Part shown: one piece after another, positions 35,044 to 44,187 of the stretch
How positions within the stretch are numbered: the stretch's first letter is position 1
How the letters are laid out: every line of letters starts with the position of its first letter
Source: Actinomycetes bacterium
Lineage (GTDB): Bacteria; Actinomycetota; Actinomycetes; Streptosporangiales; Streptosporangiaceae
Direction: 5' to 3'
Length of the DNA stretch: 64,000 nt
NCBI GenBank assembly: GCA_025964575.1
Contig: JAOPYO010000021.1
Span: 33,093-97,092 of the forward strand
The notes under the pieces: generated by a model
The model's input: only the letters and a program-made list of their open reading frames with translations
Database searches by the model: none
Told to the model about the DNA's origin: nothing
Made by a program: the position numbers and the translations under genes

Positions 35044-36150
35044 ATGCCCGATCCGATCGAAGTCCGCAAGGTGCCCATCGAGAGCGTCACCGATGCCGCG
35101 GGGCTCGCCAGACTGATCGACGACGGTGTGATCGACGCCGACCGGGTGCTCGCCGTCGTCGGCAAGACCGAGGGCAACGGCGGGGTCAACGATTACACCC
35201 GCATTTTGGCCGATCGGGCGTTCCGCGAGGTGCTGCTCGACAAGGGGACCCGCACTCCCGACGAGGTCAAGCAGGTGCCCCTGGTCTGGTCCGGCGGCAC
35301 GGACGGGGTGCTCAGCCCGCATGCGACCATCTTCGCGACGATCGACCCGGCCAAGGCCCCGGCCTCCACTGAGCCACGGGTGTCGGTCGGGGTGGCGATG
35401 AGCGACATCATCCTGCCCGAGGACATCGGCCGGCCGGCCATGGTGGAGACGGTCGCCGCGGGGGTCCGCGAGGCGATGAAGATCGCAGGCATCGACGACC
35501 CCGCCGATGTGCACTATGTGCAGACCAAGACCCCGCTGCTCACCCTGGACACGATCAACGACGCCAAACGGCGAGGTCACAGTGTCGTGACGGAGGACAC
35601 GCTGAAGTCCATGGACATCTCCAACTCGACCACCGCCCTCGGCATCGCCGTGGCGCTGGGCGAGATCGAGATGCCCGCGGCCGAGCAGATTCATAAGGAC
35701 CTGTCGCTCTACTCGAGGGTCGCCTCCTGCTCCTCGGGGGTGGAGTTGGACCGGGCGCAGATCGTCGTGGTGGGCAACGTCCGGGGCATCGGCGGCCGCT
35801 ACCGGGTGGGCCACGACGTCATGCGCGACGCCCTCGACGCCGACGGCATCTGGGCGGCCATCCGTAGCGCCGGGCTGGAACTTCCGGAGCGCCCGCACTT
35901 CAGCGACCTCGACGGCCGGCTGGTCAATGTTTTCCTCAAGTGTGAGGCGGATCCCAGCGGCTCGGTGCGTGGTCGGCGCAACATCATGCTCGATGACTCC
36001 GACGTGCACTGGCACCGGCAGATCAAAGCCTGCGTCGGTGGCGTGACCGCCTCGGTCACCGGCGACCCGGCCGTGTTCGTTTCCGTCGCGGCGGTCCACC
36101 AGGGCCCCTCAGGTGGCGGCACGGTGGCGGCCATCGCCGACCTGGGGTGA
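35044..36150 (+). CDS. Barbiturase / cyanuric acid hydrolase family ring-opening amidohydrolase
   Basis: A 368-residue enzyme of the AtzD/barbiturase family with three tandem repeats of a fold, each giving a Ser-Lys pair. Serine loops are [12 protein letters not shown] (about residue 80), [16 protein letters not shown] (about 225) and [13 protein letters not shown] (near the end); lysines are in [25 protein letters not shown] and [12 protein letters not shown]. Members open barbiturate to ureidomalonate or cyanurate to carboxybiuret. Context with carbamate kinase, the FdrA complex, a RutG-type permease and a molybdenum hydroxylase favours barbiturate in oxidative pyrimidine breakdown. Start ATG 35044. 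No urease-linked or biuret hydrolase gene is visible. Confidence 0.9.
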   Translation: MPDPIEVRKVPIESVTDAAGLARLIDDGVIDADRVLAVVGKTEGNGGVNDYTRILADRAFREVLLDKGTRTPDEVKQVPLVWSGGTDGVLSPHATIFATIDPAKAPASTEPRVSVGVAMSDIILPEDIGRPAMVETVAAGVREAMKIAGIDDPADVHYVQTKTPLLTLDTINDAKRRGHSVVTEDTLKSMDISNSTTALGIAVALGEIEMPAAEQIHKDLSLYSRVASCSSGVELDRAQIVVVGNVRGIGGRYRVGHDVMRDALDADGIWAAIRSAGLELPERPHFSDLDGRLVNVFLKCEADPSGSVRGRRNIMLDDSDVHWHRQIKACVGGVTASVTGDPAVFVSVAAVHQGPSGGGTVAAIADLG

Positions 36151-36217
36151 CCTTGAGTTACAAGGAGTATGCGAACTGGCACCCTCCGTGCTCGCAAATG
36201 GTTATACCCTCACAGCC

Positions 36218-36913
36218 GTGCACGGACCGAGCCTGATTCAACCCCAGTTCCCCGACGACGACGGGACAGCCGACCCTCGGCTGAGCGATGCCCTTCTCGG
36301 GTACGCCGCCGGGCGCGTCAGTGAGCACACCGTGATCGAGGAGCTCAATGGCGCCCGACTGCTCGTCCCGATCATGGCGGTGCTCACCGAGGAGGCCGAG
36401 GTGAGCCCCGGTGAGCTGCGCCATGAGAAGGAGAGCGAGATGGCGCTGCCCACGCTCATCGGCGACGACGGCCGGCGCGGGATGCTGGGCTTCACCTCGC
36501 TGGACTCACTGGCCCGCTGGCGGCCCGATGCCCGGCCGGTCGCCGTGCACACACAGCAGGCCTGCCAGGCGGCGCTCGACGAGCAGGCGCACGCACTCGT
36601 GGTCGATGTCGCAGGGCCGGTGCCGTTCGCCGTCGACGGCTTCCGGCTGCACCTGCTCGCGGAGGGCAAGCCGATCCCGCCGCCGCACGAGGACCCCGAG
36701 GTGCTGGCCGCGATCGAGGCGGCGTTCGCCTCCGAGCATGGCGTGACCGGTGTTCACGTGAGCAAGGGCACCGGCGCGGAGCTGTCCGTGCGGTTCGCCA
36801 TCACCGGTGATCTCGACGAGCGGGCGACCGTCCAGCGGGTGGCCGACCGCCTCGCCGGGATGCTGCGTGGCCGTACCGTGGGAGGCATCGAGCTCGGGGT
36901 GATCCGCCGGTAA
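36218..36913 (+). CDS. SseB-family protein
   Basis: A 231-residue protein with an N-terminal SseB domain (LLVPIMAVLTE, LPTLIGDDGRRGMLGFTSLD, ARPVAVHTQQACQAALDEQA) and a C-terminal enhancer-like domain (SVRFAITGDLDERATVQRVA). The GTG at 36218 gives the family start; it has no ribosome site, and TATACC about ten bases upstream suggests a leaderless message. It begins 67 bases after the barbiturase. SseB proteins in actinobacteria are of unknown function and sometimes linked to type VII secretion. Confidence 0.82.
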   Translation: MHGPSLIQPQFPDDDGTADPRLSDALLGYAAGRVSEHTVIEELNGARLLVPIMAVLTEEAEVSPGELRHEKESEMALPTLIGDDGRRGMLGFTSLDSLARWRPDARPVAVHTQQACQAALDEQAHALVVDVAGPVPFAVDGFRLHLLAEGKPIPPPHEDPEVLAAIEAAFASEHGVTGVHVSKGTGAELSVRFAITGDLDERATVQRVADRLAGMLRGRTVGGIELGVIRR

Positions 36914-36923
36914 TGTTCGCTCC

Positions 36924-37532
36924 GTGAGCGAGCCAATCATGCAGGACGAACTCCCGGCACGGCCGCGGTTCGACTGGACCGAGCCGGTCACCGGGCGACC
37001 TGTGCCGATCGCCCTGGTGACCGTCGCCGTGCTCGCCCTGCTGGGCTGGCGGATCGGCCTCCGGCCCGACCTGGCGGCTTTCGTCTATCTCGGGGTGGTC
37101 GGCGTGCTGCTGGCCTTCATCGATGTGGCGCTGAAGCGGCTGCCCGACCCGCTCACACTCCCCTCGTACGCGATCGGGGCGGCGCTGCTCGGGCTGGCCG
37201 CGCCCTTCACGGATCAGGGTGGGACACGCTACGTCCACGCACTCATCGGCATGGCCGCGCTGTGGTTCCTCTACGCCCTGCAGTGGGTCATCGTGCCGAA
37301 CCAGATCGGCCTGGGCGACGTCAAGCTGTCCGGGGTGCTCGGTCTCTATCTCGGCTGGCTGGGGCTCCCCGCCTGGGTCGTCGGGGTCTTCGGCATGTTC
37401 CTGCTCGGCGGTTTCTACTCGGTGGTCCTGCTCGTCAGCGGAAGGGCCACGCGCAAGAGCAGTATCCCGTTCGGGCCGTTCATGCTGGTCGGCACCCTCA
37501 TCGCCGTGTTCCTCTTCGCCCAGCCGGTCTGA
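36924..37532 (+). CDS. Prepilin peptidase (A24 family)
   Basis: A 202-residue integral membrane protein with about six helices. The two catalytic aspartates are in FIDVALKRLPDPLTLPS and GLGDVKLSGVLGLYLGW, the A24 prepilin-peptidase signature, and the cytoplasmic methyltransferase domain of full-size PilD is absent, as in many actinomycete members. It would cut leader peptides of type IV-like pilins, but no pilin or secretion ATPase genes are in the window. Start GTG 36924, ten bases after the SseB stop; an ATG five codons inside is an alternative. Confidence 0.85.
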   Translation: MSEPIMQDELPARPRFDWTEPVTGRPVPIALVTVAVLALLGWRIGLRPDLAAFVYLGVVGVLLAFIDVALKRLPDPLTLPSYAIGAALLGLAAPFTDQGGTRYVHALIGMAALWFLYALQWVIVPNQIGLGDVKLSGVLGLYLGWLGLPAWVVGVFGMFLLGGFYSVVLLVSGRATRKSSIPFGPFMLVGTLIAVFLFAQPV

Positions 37533-37599
37533 TCTGCGAAATGAGCTGGACCGCGGCGCTCCCGCACGGAAACCTGTGCCTTACGCGAGAGGGAGAACA

Positions 37600-40500
37600 A
37601 TGTTGACCATGCAGGACGCCCTGATCAGGCTGACGGGCTACTGGGCAGGGCAGGGCTGCGCCATCACCTCGCCCATGAACACCGAGGTCGGTGCCGGCAC
37701 GCTGAATCCGGCGACGGCGCTGCGGGTGCTCGGCCCCGAACCCTGGCGGGTGGCCTACGCCGAGCCCAGCGTCCGCCCCGACGACTCCCGCTACGGCGAC
37801 AACCCCAACCGGCTGCAGACCCACACCCAGTTCCAGGTGATCCTCAAGCCCGAGCCCGGCGACGCCCAGGACCGCTACCTCGGCAGCCTCGCCGCACTCG
37901 GCATCGACCTGGCCGCGCACGATGTGCGTTTCGTCGAGGACAACTGGGCCTCACCGGCGCTGGGCGCGTGGGGGCTCGGCTGGGAGGTGTGGCTGGACGG
38001 GCTGGAGATCACCCAGTTCACGTACTTCCAGCAGTCCGGCGGGCTGGCCCTCGACCCGGTCTCGGTCGAGATCACCTACGGGATGGAGCGCATCATCATG
38101 GCGCTCCAGGGCGTCACGCACTTCAAGGACATCGTCTACGCCCCCGGCCTGTCCTATGGCGAGGCGTTCGGCCAGGCCGAGTACGAGATGAGCCGCTACT
38201 ACCTCGACGACGCCTCCATCGAGACCAACCGCGCACTGTTCGAGGCGTACGAATCCGAGGCGCGGCGCATGATCGAGGCCCGGCTGCCGGTGCCCGCGCA
38301 CTCGTACGTCCTGAAGTGCTCGCACGCCTTCAACGTGCTGGACGCCCGGGGCGCCGTCGGCACCACCGAACGGGCCCGCGCCTTCGCCCGGATGCGCACC
38401 CTTGCCCACGACGTGGCGGAGCTGTGGGCGGCCCGCAGGGAAGAGCTCGGCCACCCTCTCGGCGATGCCGCGGCACGGCTCGCACCCGCCGTCGTACGGC
38501 CTGACGCCTATCCGCGGATCGACAGGCCCTCGCCGCTGGTTTTCGAGATCGGCGTCGAGGAGCTGCCGCCGAGTGAGGTGACCCGCGCCGCCGAGGCCGT
38601 CCGGGATGCGCTGGCGGAGAAACTGGGGGAGACCCGGCTGCGCCACGGTGAGATCCGGGTGCTGTCCTCACCACGGCGCGTCGTCGCCCAGATCGACGCG
38701 ATAGAGCCCCGGGAGGACGACGCCGAGGAGACCGTCAGGGGCCCCCGGCTGACAGCGGCGTACGACGCCTCCGGAAGGCCGACGAAGGCTGCGGAGGGCT
38801 TCGCCCGGGGTCAGGGGGTCTCCGTCGACGACCTTCGGACGATCACCTTCAACGGTGTGGAACATGTCGGGCATGTCAGGCAGGTGCCCGGGCGGCCGGC
38901 CGCCGAGGTGCTCGCGGGTGTGCTGCCCGGGATCGTCACCGGGCTGCGCGCCGAGAAGAACATGCGCTGGAACGCGCCCGGACTCTCCTACGCCAGGCCC
39001 ATCCGCTGGATCACCGCCCTCCTCGGTGCCGAAGTGGTCCCATTCGAGGTCTCCGGGTTGGTCAGTGGACGCCTGACCTGTGCGCACCGGACGAGCCCCG
39101 GACCGGTGTTCCCTGTCGCCTCAGCGGATGAGTTCCTGGCGACGCTCCGGGCGAAGGGCATCGAACCGGACGGTGCGCTGCGCCGGGAGCGGATCCTGGC
39201 CGCCGCCGTGGGTCTGGCGGCGGATGCGGGCGGAGTGATCGACCCAGAGGGGGAACGCGGGGTCATCGACGAGGTCACGAACCTGGTCGAGGAGCCGGTC
39301 GCGATCCTCGGCTCCTTCGACCCGAAGTACCTCGAACTGCCGGCTGAGATCCTCACCACGGTGATGAAGAAGCACCAGCGCTATCTGCCCGTGCGCATGC
39401 CCGCCTCCCCTGCGGAGGCGTCTCCCCAGGGAGGGGAGCTGCTGCCGTCCTTCGTGGCCGTGGCGAACGGCGAATGCGATCACGACGCCGTACGGGCCGG
39501 CAACGAGGCGGTGCTGCGCGCCCGCTACGAGGACGCGTCGTTCTTCTTCGTCCAGGACCTCCGCACGACCCCCGACGAATTCATGCGGGGCCTCGGGAAA
39601 CTCACTTTCGAGGAGCGGCTCGGCTCCATGGCGGACCGATCCGCCCGGATCCGGGCGATCGCCATGGAACTCGCCGACCACATCGGGCTGCCCGAGGAGG
39701 AGCGGCCGGTGCTGGCCCGCGCCGGGGAACTGGCCAAGTTCGATCTGGCCTCCAGCATGGTGATCGAGCTGTCCAGCCTGGCCGGCACCATGGCCCGGGA
39801 GTACGCCCTGCGGGCCGGGGAGCCCGCGGGCGTCGCCGAGGCGCTCTACGAGATGGAGCTTCCCCGGTCGACCGGCGATGCGGTGCCCGCCACCCACGCC
39901 GGGGCGCTGCTCGCTCTGGCCGACCGGCTGGATCTGCTGGCCGGGCTCTTCGGTATCGGCGCCGCCCCCACCGGAAGTTCCGACCCGTACGGGTTGCGCC
40001 GCGCCGCCCTCGGCTTCATCGCGATCCTGCGTGCCCACCCCCGGCTCTCCGGCATCACCGTGCGAGGCGGGCTCACCGTCGCCGCCCGGCACCAGCCGGT
40101 GGCCGCGATCGGTGAGTCACTGGAGGAGGCCGCCCAGTTCGTCCTGCGCCGGTTCGAACAGGCCCTGCTGGACGATGGTCATCCCGTTCACGTCGTACGG
40201 GCCGCCCTGCCGTCCGCCGATCGGCCCGTGTACGCGGAGCGGGCGGTCAGGGACCTGGAGGTGCTTCTCGGCGACGAGAACTTCCAGCGGCTCACCACGG
40301 CGCTCCAGCGGGTGCTGCGCATCGTTCCCTCGGGAACGCCGCCCGTCTACAAGGCGGAGCTGTTCGAAGAGGACGCGGAATTCGCGCTGCATCGGGCGTA
40401 CGCGCAGACCAAGGCGGCACTGGGGCTGGCGGCGGCGACCCTGCCGGCGTTCACCGAGACCGCGCTGCCACTGGCCGAGCCCATTGACGCCTATTTCGAC

Positions 40501-40611
40501 GAGGTCCTCGTCATGGCAGAGGATCCGGCCATCCGCGCCAACCGTCTCGGCCTGCTCGCGGCACTCCGTGACCTCATCCCCGGCATCGTGGACTGGCGCG
40601 AGATCACCTGA
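37600..40611 (+). CDS. glyQS: Glycine--tRNA ligase, fused alpha-beta (GlyQS) type
   Basis: A 1003-residue synthetase in which the alpha catalytic chain (about residues 1-290, LTGYWAGQGCAITSPMNTEV, TQFTYFQQSGG, VEITYGMERIIMAL) is joined to the beta chain (about 310-1003, with VFEIGVEELPPSEV, NMRWNAPGLSYARPIRWITA and the anticodon-binding end). It charges tRNA-Gly. Most actinobacteria use the unrelated dimeric 460-residue GlyRS, and the alpha2beta2 type is usually two genes, so a fused copy is unusual and may be a second enzyme. GGGAG precedes ATG 37600 closely. The prepilin peptidase stop is 67 bases upstream; no T-box leader fits in the gap. Confidence 0.95.
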   Translation: MLTMQDALIRLTGYWAGQGCAITSPMNTEVGAGTLNPATALRVLGPEPWRVAYAEPSVRPDDSRYGDNPNRLQTHTQFQVILKPEPGDAQDRYLGSLAALGIDLAAHDVRFVEDNWASPALGAWGLGWEVWLDGLEITQFTYFQQSGGLALDPVSVEITYGMERIIMALQGVTHFKDIVYAPGLSYGEAFGQAEYEMSRYYLDDASIETNRALFEAYESEARRMIEARLPVPAHSYVLKCSHAFNVLDARGAVGTTERARAFARMRTLAHDVAELWAARREELGHPLGDAAARLAPAVVRPDAYPRIDRPSPLVFEIGVEELPPSEVTRAAEAVRDALAEKLGETRLRHGEIRVLSSPRRVVAQIDAIEPREDDAEETVRGPRLTAAYDASGRPTKAAEGFARGQGVSVDDLRTITFNGVEHVGHVRQVPGRPAAEVLAGVLPGIVTGLRAEKNMRWNAPGLSYARPIRWITALLGAEVVPFEVSGLVSGRLTCAHRTSPGPVFPVASADEFLATLRAKGIEPDGALRRERILAAAVGLAADAGGVIDPEGERGVIDEVTNLVEEPVAILGSFDPKYLELPAEILTTVMKKHQRYLPVRMPASPAEASPQGGELLPSFVAVANGECDHDAVRAGNEAVLRARYEDASFFFVQDLRTTPDEFMRGLGKLTFEERLGSMADRSARIRAIAMELADHIGLPEEERPVLARAGELAKFDLASSMVIELSSLAGTMAREYALRAGEPAGVAEALYEMELPRSTGDAVPATHAGALLALADRLDLLAGLFGIGAAPTGSSDPYGLRRAALGFIAILRAHPRLSGITVRGGLTVAARHQPVAAIGESLEEAAQFVLRRFEQALLDDGHPVHVVRAALPSADRPVYAERAVRDLEVLLGDENFQRLTTALQRVLRIVPSGTPPVYKAELFEEDAEFALHRAYAQTKAALGLAAATLPAFTETALPLAEPIDAYFDEVLVMAEDPAIRANRLGLLAALRDLIPGIVDWREIT

Positions 40612-40672
40612 CGCGGTCAGTGGCCGCCAGTGCCCCTTGGCGAGCGCCGGTCACGGCCAGGCCCCCGGGCAT

Positions 40673-41479
40673 TCACGTACGGCGGGCCACTCCGGCGAAG
40701 GCCCGCGAGAGGCCCGGATCCTGTACGGGCGATCCGGAGTCGGGACGCCAGGCGGAGGCATGGACCAGGCCCGGATCGACCAGCTCGAACCCGGCGAAGA
40801 ACGGAAGGATCTCGCCGTGCTCGCGCATCGCCACCGGTGCCGTGGAGGCGTTGTACACGGCCATGACCTTTGGCACGTCCTCGCTCTCGTCGTCTGGCCG
40901 CGCCACGTGGGTCATCGCGAGATAGCTGCCCGGTGCCATCGACTCGCGCAGCCGGCCGATGACCCCGGCAGGGTCGTCGGCGTCGGGGATGAAGTGCAGG
41001 ATGGCGAGCAACAGCACGGCCACCGGCTGGTCGAAGTCGATGAAGTCCCGGATCCCGGGGGCGTTCAGGATCGCCCCGGGGTCACGTAGGTCGCCGCGGA
41101 CGACGAGGGCGTTGCCGACGCCCGTCAGCAGCGCCTGGCCGTGTGCCAGCACGACCGGGTCGTTGTCCACATAGACCACCCGGGCGTCCGGGGCGACCTG
41201 GCGGGCCACCTCGTGCACGCTGCTCTGGGTGGGCAGGCCGGTGCCGATGTCGATGAACTGACGGATCCCGGCCTCGGCCAGGAACCGGACCGCGCGGGCC
41301 AGGAACGCACGGTTCTCCCGGACCACGAAAGGCACCTCGGGAGCCAGCTCCAGGATCTTCTCCGCGGCCTCGCGGTCCGCCGCGAAATTGTCCTTGCCGC
41401 CGAGAAAATAGTCGTACATGCGCGCGACGTTGGGAGTAGTAACGTCGAGGCCTACCGGGTTCCAGGCGACGTCCGCCAT
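40673..41479 (-). CDS. SAM-dependent methyltransferase, DUF574 family
   Basis: A 268-residue protein of the actinomycete-specific DUF574 (methyltransferase 19) family. Seen are VARMYDYFLGGKDNFAADRE near the start, FIDIGTGLPTQ (SAM site), ARVVYVDNDPVVLAHGQAL, and AVLLLAILHFIPD. Streptomycetes and relatives carry dozens of copies. GGAGG is six bases before ATG 41479. It is divergent from the acetyltransferase gene. Substrate unknown. Confidence 0.9.
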   Translation of the reverse strand: MADVAWNPVGLDVTTPNVARMYDYFLGGKDNFAADREAAEKILELAPEVPFVVRENRAFLARAVRFLAEAGIRQFIDIGTGLPTQSSVHEVARQVAPDARVVYVDNDPVVLAHGQALLTGVGNALVVRGDLRDPGAILNAPGIRDFIDFDQPVAVLLLAILHFIPDADDPAGVIGRLRESMAPGSYLAMTHVARPDDESEDVPKVMAVYNASTAPVAMREHGEILPFFAGFELVDPGLVHASAWRPDSGSPVQDPGLSRAFAGVARRT

Positions 41480-41537
41480 GACAAGCCTCCGACTCCGGGG
41501 AAGATCTGTCCGGCCCACGTTACCGAGATGAGCCGTT

Positions 41538-42035
41538 ATGGGTGACCTTTCCACCGAGCCGAAACGCCTCCGCCTCGAGATCTCGCTGGCCGGGATGGAG
41601 CCTGCGCGGGATCCCGCCTTCCGTCATCCCGGTTCGCACGAGGTCGTGGCCCTCGGAGCGCTGATGCTCGACGCCTATCGAGGAACGCCGGACGAGGAGG
41701 ACGCCGGTGGAACGCCCGACGAGGCCACGGCGGAGATCCGCCGTGTGTTCGACGGGACCTATGGTCCCCCGCTCCTCGACGCGAGCTTCGTCGCGGACGA
41801 TGAGGGCCGCCCGGTGGGTGCGGCGCTGGTGACCTTGTGGAAGGAGATGCCACTGCTCGCCTTCGTCTTCACCGCGCCGGCGTCCACCGGCAAGGGGCTC
41901 GGGCGACGGCTCATCCAGGCGACCATGCACGCCCTCGCCGGGCAGGGGTACGAACGTCTGTCCCTGGCCGTCACCGAGCACAACACGCGGGCACGGCGGC
42001 TGTACGAGACCCTCGGCTTCCGCCCGCCGGCCTAG
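41538..42035 (+). CDS. GNAT family N-acetyltransferase
   Basis: A 165-residue GNAT protein. Acetyl-CoA is bound by VFTAPASTGKGLGRRLIQAT (the GxGxR-type loop), followed by LSLAVTEHNTRARRLYETLG, the usual GNAT ending. The N-terminal part is less conserved. Start ATG 41538. Acceptor unknown. Confidence 0.85.
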   Translation: MGDLSTEPKRLRLEISLAGMEPARDPAFRHPGSHEVVALGALMLDAYRGTPDEEDAGGTPDEATAEIRRVFDGTYGPPLLDASFVADDEGRPVGAALVTLWKEMPLLAFVFTAPASTGKGLGRRLIQATMHALAGQGYERLSLAVTEHNTRARRLYETLGFRPPA

Positions 42036-42129
42036 TGATCCGCCGTGACGCAAGGCGACCATCACCTCGCCGGAGATCCGCGCGGGCCACGCCCCCCCGG
42101 GAGCGCGGCCCGCGGACTCGACTGCGGGT

Positions 42130-43161
42130 CTACAGCAGGGCGATGCGTTCGCAGAGCCAGGCGAGCGAGAGCGGGTAGCGGTAGTCGATTCCCATGTGCC
42201 CGGCCTCGAACAGCTCGAAGTGGATCACATCGTCGGGTACGCCCACCTCGCCGAGCGCCTGGCGGAAGGCCTGCGCGCCCAGATCGAGGAACCACTCGTC
42301 CCGGGTGCCTCCGTCGATCCACACGGCCTTCAGCGAGCGGAGCGCCTCGGCGTACCGGGGGACCATCCGTACCGGGTCCCAGTCCAGCCAGCGCTGCCAG
42401 ATCTCCGGCCGCAGCACCCCGGTGTGCGGGTCGAAGGGCAGCTCCGGCGTGCCGTCCTCCCGGGCCGAGAAGCACGCCGCGACGCCCAGCGTGATGAGCA
42501 GGTTCTGGTCCTCCTCCTTGGTGAAGGAGGTGCGTCCGCGGAAGTCGTCCCACCAGCGGAAGATGTCCCCGTCATAGCTCCGCAGCTGACGGACGGCGTT
42601 GCCGAACTCGGGGATGTAACCGTACTCGTACAGGGCGTCTCCGGCGTGCGTGGCCAGCGCCCCGAACAGGTCGGGCCGGAGCATCGGGGTGATCATGGCG
42701 CCGAATCCACCGCTGGACTTACCGGTGATGGCCCGGTGGTCGCGGTGGGCCAGCGTCCGGTAGTGCTCATCGACCCACGGGACGATCTCGTCGCAGAGGT
42801 ACGAGTGGTAGCGCCCGGTGCCGGGGGAGTCGACGTACTGGCTGCCCCCGTACGAGGTCCAGGCGTCCACGAACACGACGATGGCCGGCGGCACCTCACC
42901 GCCGGCGAACAGGGCGTCTGCGGTCTCCGGGAACGGCTGCCGGTACGGCATCCGGTTGCGCCACATCGCGATATGGCCGGTGTATCCCAGGATGACGTAG
43001 ACGCTGGGGTACCGGCGCTCAGGGTCGTCGTCGTACCCAGGCGGCACGTACACCCAGAGCGGCCGTTCGAACGGGTCCTTCAGCGGGTTGTCGCGTAGTA
43101 GTTCGCTGGTGATCACGTGCTCGTCGAGGCGTCCTGCGAGCTCGGTGGACCAGGGCAGCAT
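42130..43161 (-). CDS. Alpha/beta-hydrolase esterase (enterochelin-esterase-like)
   Basis: A 343-residue esterase of the D/enterobactin-esterase-like family. The nucleophile elbow is GKSSGGFGA; a catalytic histidine is probably in EAGHMGIDYRY. An acid residue may lie in DGGTRDEWF. No signal peptide. AAGGAG is seven bases before ATG 43161, and the gene is divergent from the broken LacI gene, whose operator (43291) sits in the shared 153-base gap. Substrate unknown; carbohydrate esters are possible. Confidence 0.83.
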   Translation of the reverse strand: MLPWSTELAGRLDEHVITSELLRDNPLKDPFERPLWVYVPPGYDDDPERRYPSVYVILGYTGHIAMWRNRMPYRQPFPETADALFAGGEVPPAIVVFVDAWTSYGGSQYVDSPGTGRYHSYLCDEIVPWVDEHYRTLAHRDHRAITGKSSGGFGAMITPMLRPDLFGALATHAGDALYEYGYIPEFGNAVRQLRSYDGDIFRWWDDFRGRTSFTKEEDQNLLITLGVAACFSAREDGTPELPFDPHTGVLRPEIWQRWLDWDPVRMVPRYAEALRSLKAVWIDGGTRDEWFLDLGAQAFRQALGEVGVPDDVIHFELFEAGHMGIDYRYPLSLAWLCERIALL

Positions 43162-43290
43162 CAACACTCCTTCGTGCCGGCGTTCCGATCTTCTGGTCGG
43201 AACGATGCCCTCTGACGCTAACCGGCCGCACGCGTCCCTCGTCACTTTGCGGTATCGGAAGAGTGATGTACCTTGTTCGAACTCGCTGGA

Positions 43291-43304
43291 TGTAATCGTT
43301 TACA
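43291..43304. promoter_or_regulatory. LacI-family operator
   Basis: TGTAATCGTTTACA: arms TGTAA and TTACA around a CG centre, the standard site of LacI/GalR regulators. It lies 11 bases before the lacI start, in the gap shared with the divergent esterase, and probably controls the ribose genes and perhaps the esterase. Confidence 0.7.
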
Positions 43305-43314
43305 CGGAGGCCGG

Positions 43315-44096
43315 ATGGCCGACATCAAGGACGTCGCCGCACGTGCGGGCGTGTCCGTCGCCACGGTCTCCCGGGTTCTCAACGGCAACCCCGGCAGGAC
43401 CACTACGTCCGCACCCTCCTCGAGCAGCGGGTGGACGGGCTGCTGATCTGCCCCACGGCGGAGGTCACACCGCTCGTACGCGATCTTGCGGGGGCGGGGG
43501 GACCACTGGTCTTCCTGGACCGGACGCTGCCCGGGCTGGAGGTGCCCGCCGTCCGTGTGGACGGAACAGAGGCGATCAGGGACCTGGTCGCGCACCTCGT
43601 CGGCCTCGGGCACCGGCGGATCGCTTTCATCTCCGGCCCCGAGCAGCTGTCCACCGGCAGGGAACGGAAAGGCGCCTTCGTGGCGGCGATGGCCGAACAC
43701 GGGCTGTCCGTCCCCGCCGGATACCTCGAGGCGGGCGACTTCCAGGCGGCGAGCGGCCGGACGATCACGGCCCGTTTCCTCGACCTTCCCGAGCCACCGG
43801 AAGTGATCTTCGCGGGGGACAACCTGATGGCGCTCGGCGCGCTGGACGAGATCAGGGCGCGTGGCCTGCGCGTCCCGGGGGACGTGGCGCTCGCCTCCTT
43901 CGACGACGTGCCCTGGTTCGTGCATCTGGATCCGCCGATCACCGCCATCAGCCAGCCCGCGCAGGAGCTCGGGCGGCGGGCCGTGCGGGCGCTCCTGGGC
44001 CGCATCGGACAGGGTCCGGTCGAGTCGGCCGCCCTGCCGGCACGGCTCGTGGTCCGCCGCTCCTGCGGCGAACCGGAATCGACGGAAGGTGCCTGA
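43315..44096 (+). pseudogene. LacI-family regulator broken by an internal deletion and frame change
   Basis: The reading starts at ATG 43315 with a full helix-turn-helix (MADIKDVAARAGVSVATVSR, then VLNGNP). At about 43391-43396 the frame shifts, and the other frame continues with QDHYVRTLLEQRVDGLLICP, normally about 65-70 residues further on in a LacI protein. The hinge helix and the first part of the sugar-binding domain are missing. The rest (about 43395-44096) is an intact C-terminal sugar-binding domain, with HRRIAFISGPEQLSTGRE and DVALASFDDVPWFVHLDPP. The HTH frame stops soon after the junction. The sugar-binding part could start at GTG/ATG near 43431. It lies directly upstream of the ribokinase gene. 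Confidence 0.8.
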
Positions 44097-44187
44097 CGTG
44101 ACCGAGTCGCACGAGATCCTGCGGGTGCGCGGCCTGCGCGAGAGTCTCCCCGGCGAGTCGGTCAGTTCACCACTTCCTGAGGCGGTC

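Noticed and set aside
37533..37599. T-box riboswitch before glyQS
   Set aside because: Only 67 bases separate it from the upstream gene and no T-box core sequence or terminator is present.
43088..44101. Single plus-strand frame spanning the lacI region as one intact gene
   Set aside because: That frame does not contain either the helix-turn-helix or the sugar-binding sequence; the real gene is split between two other frames.
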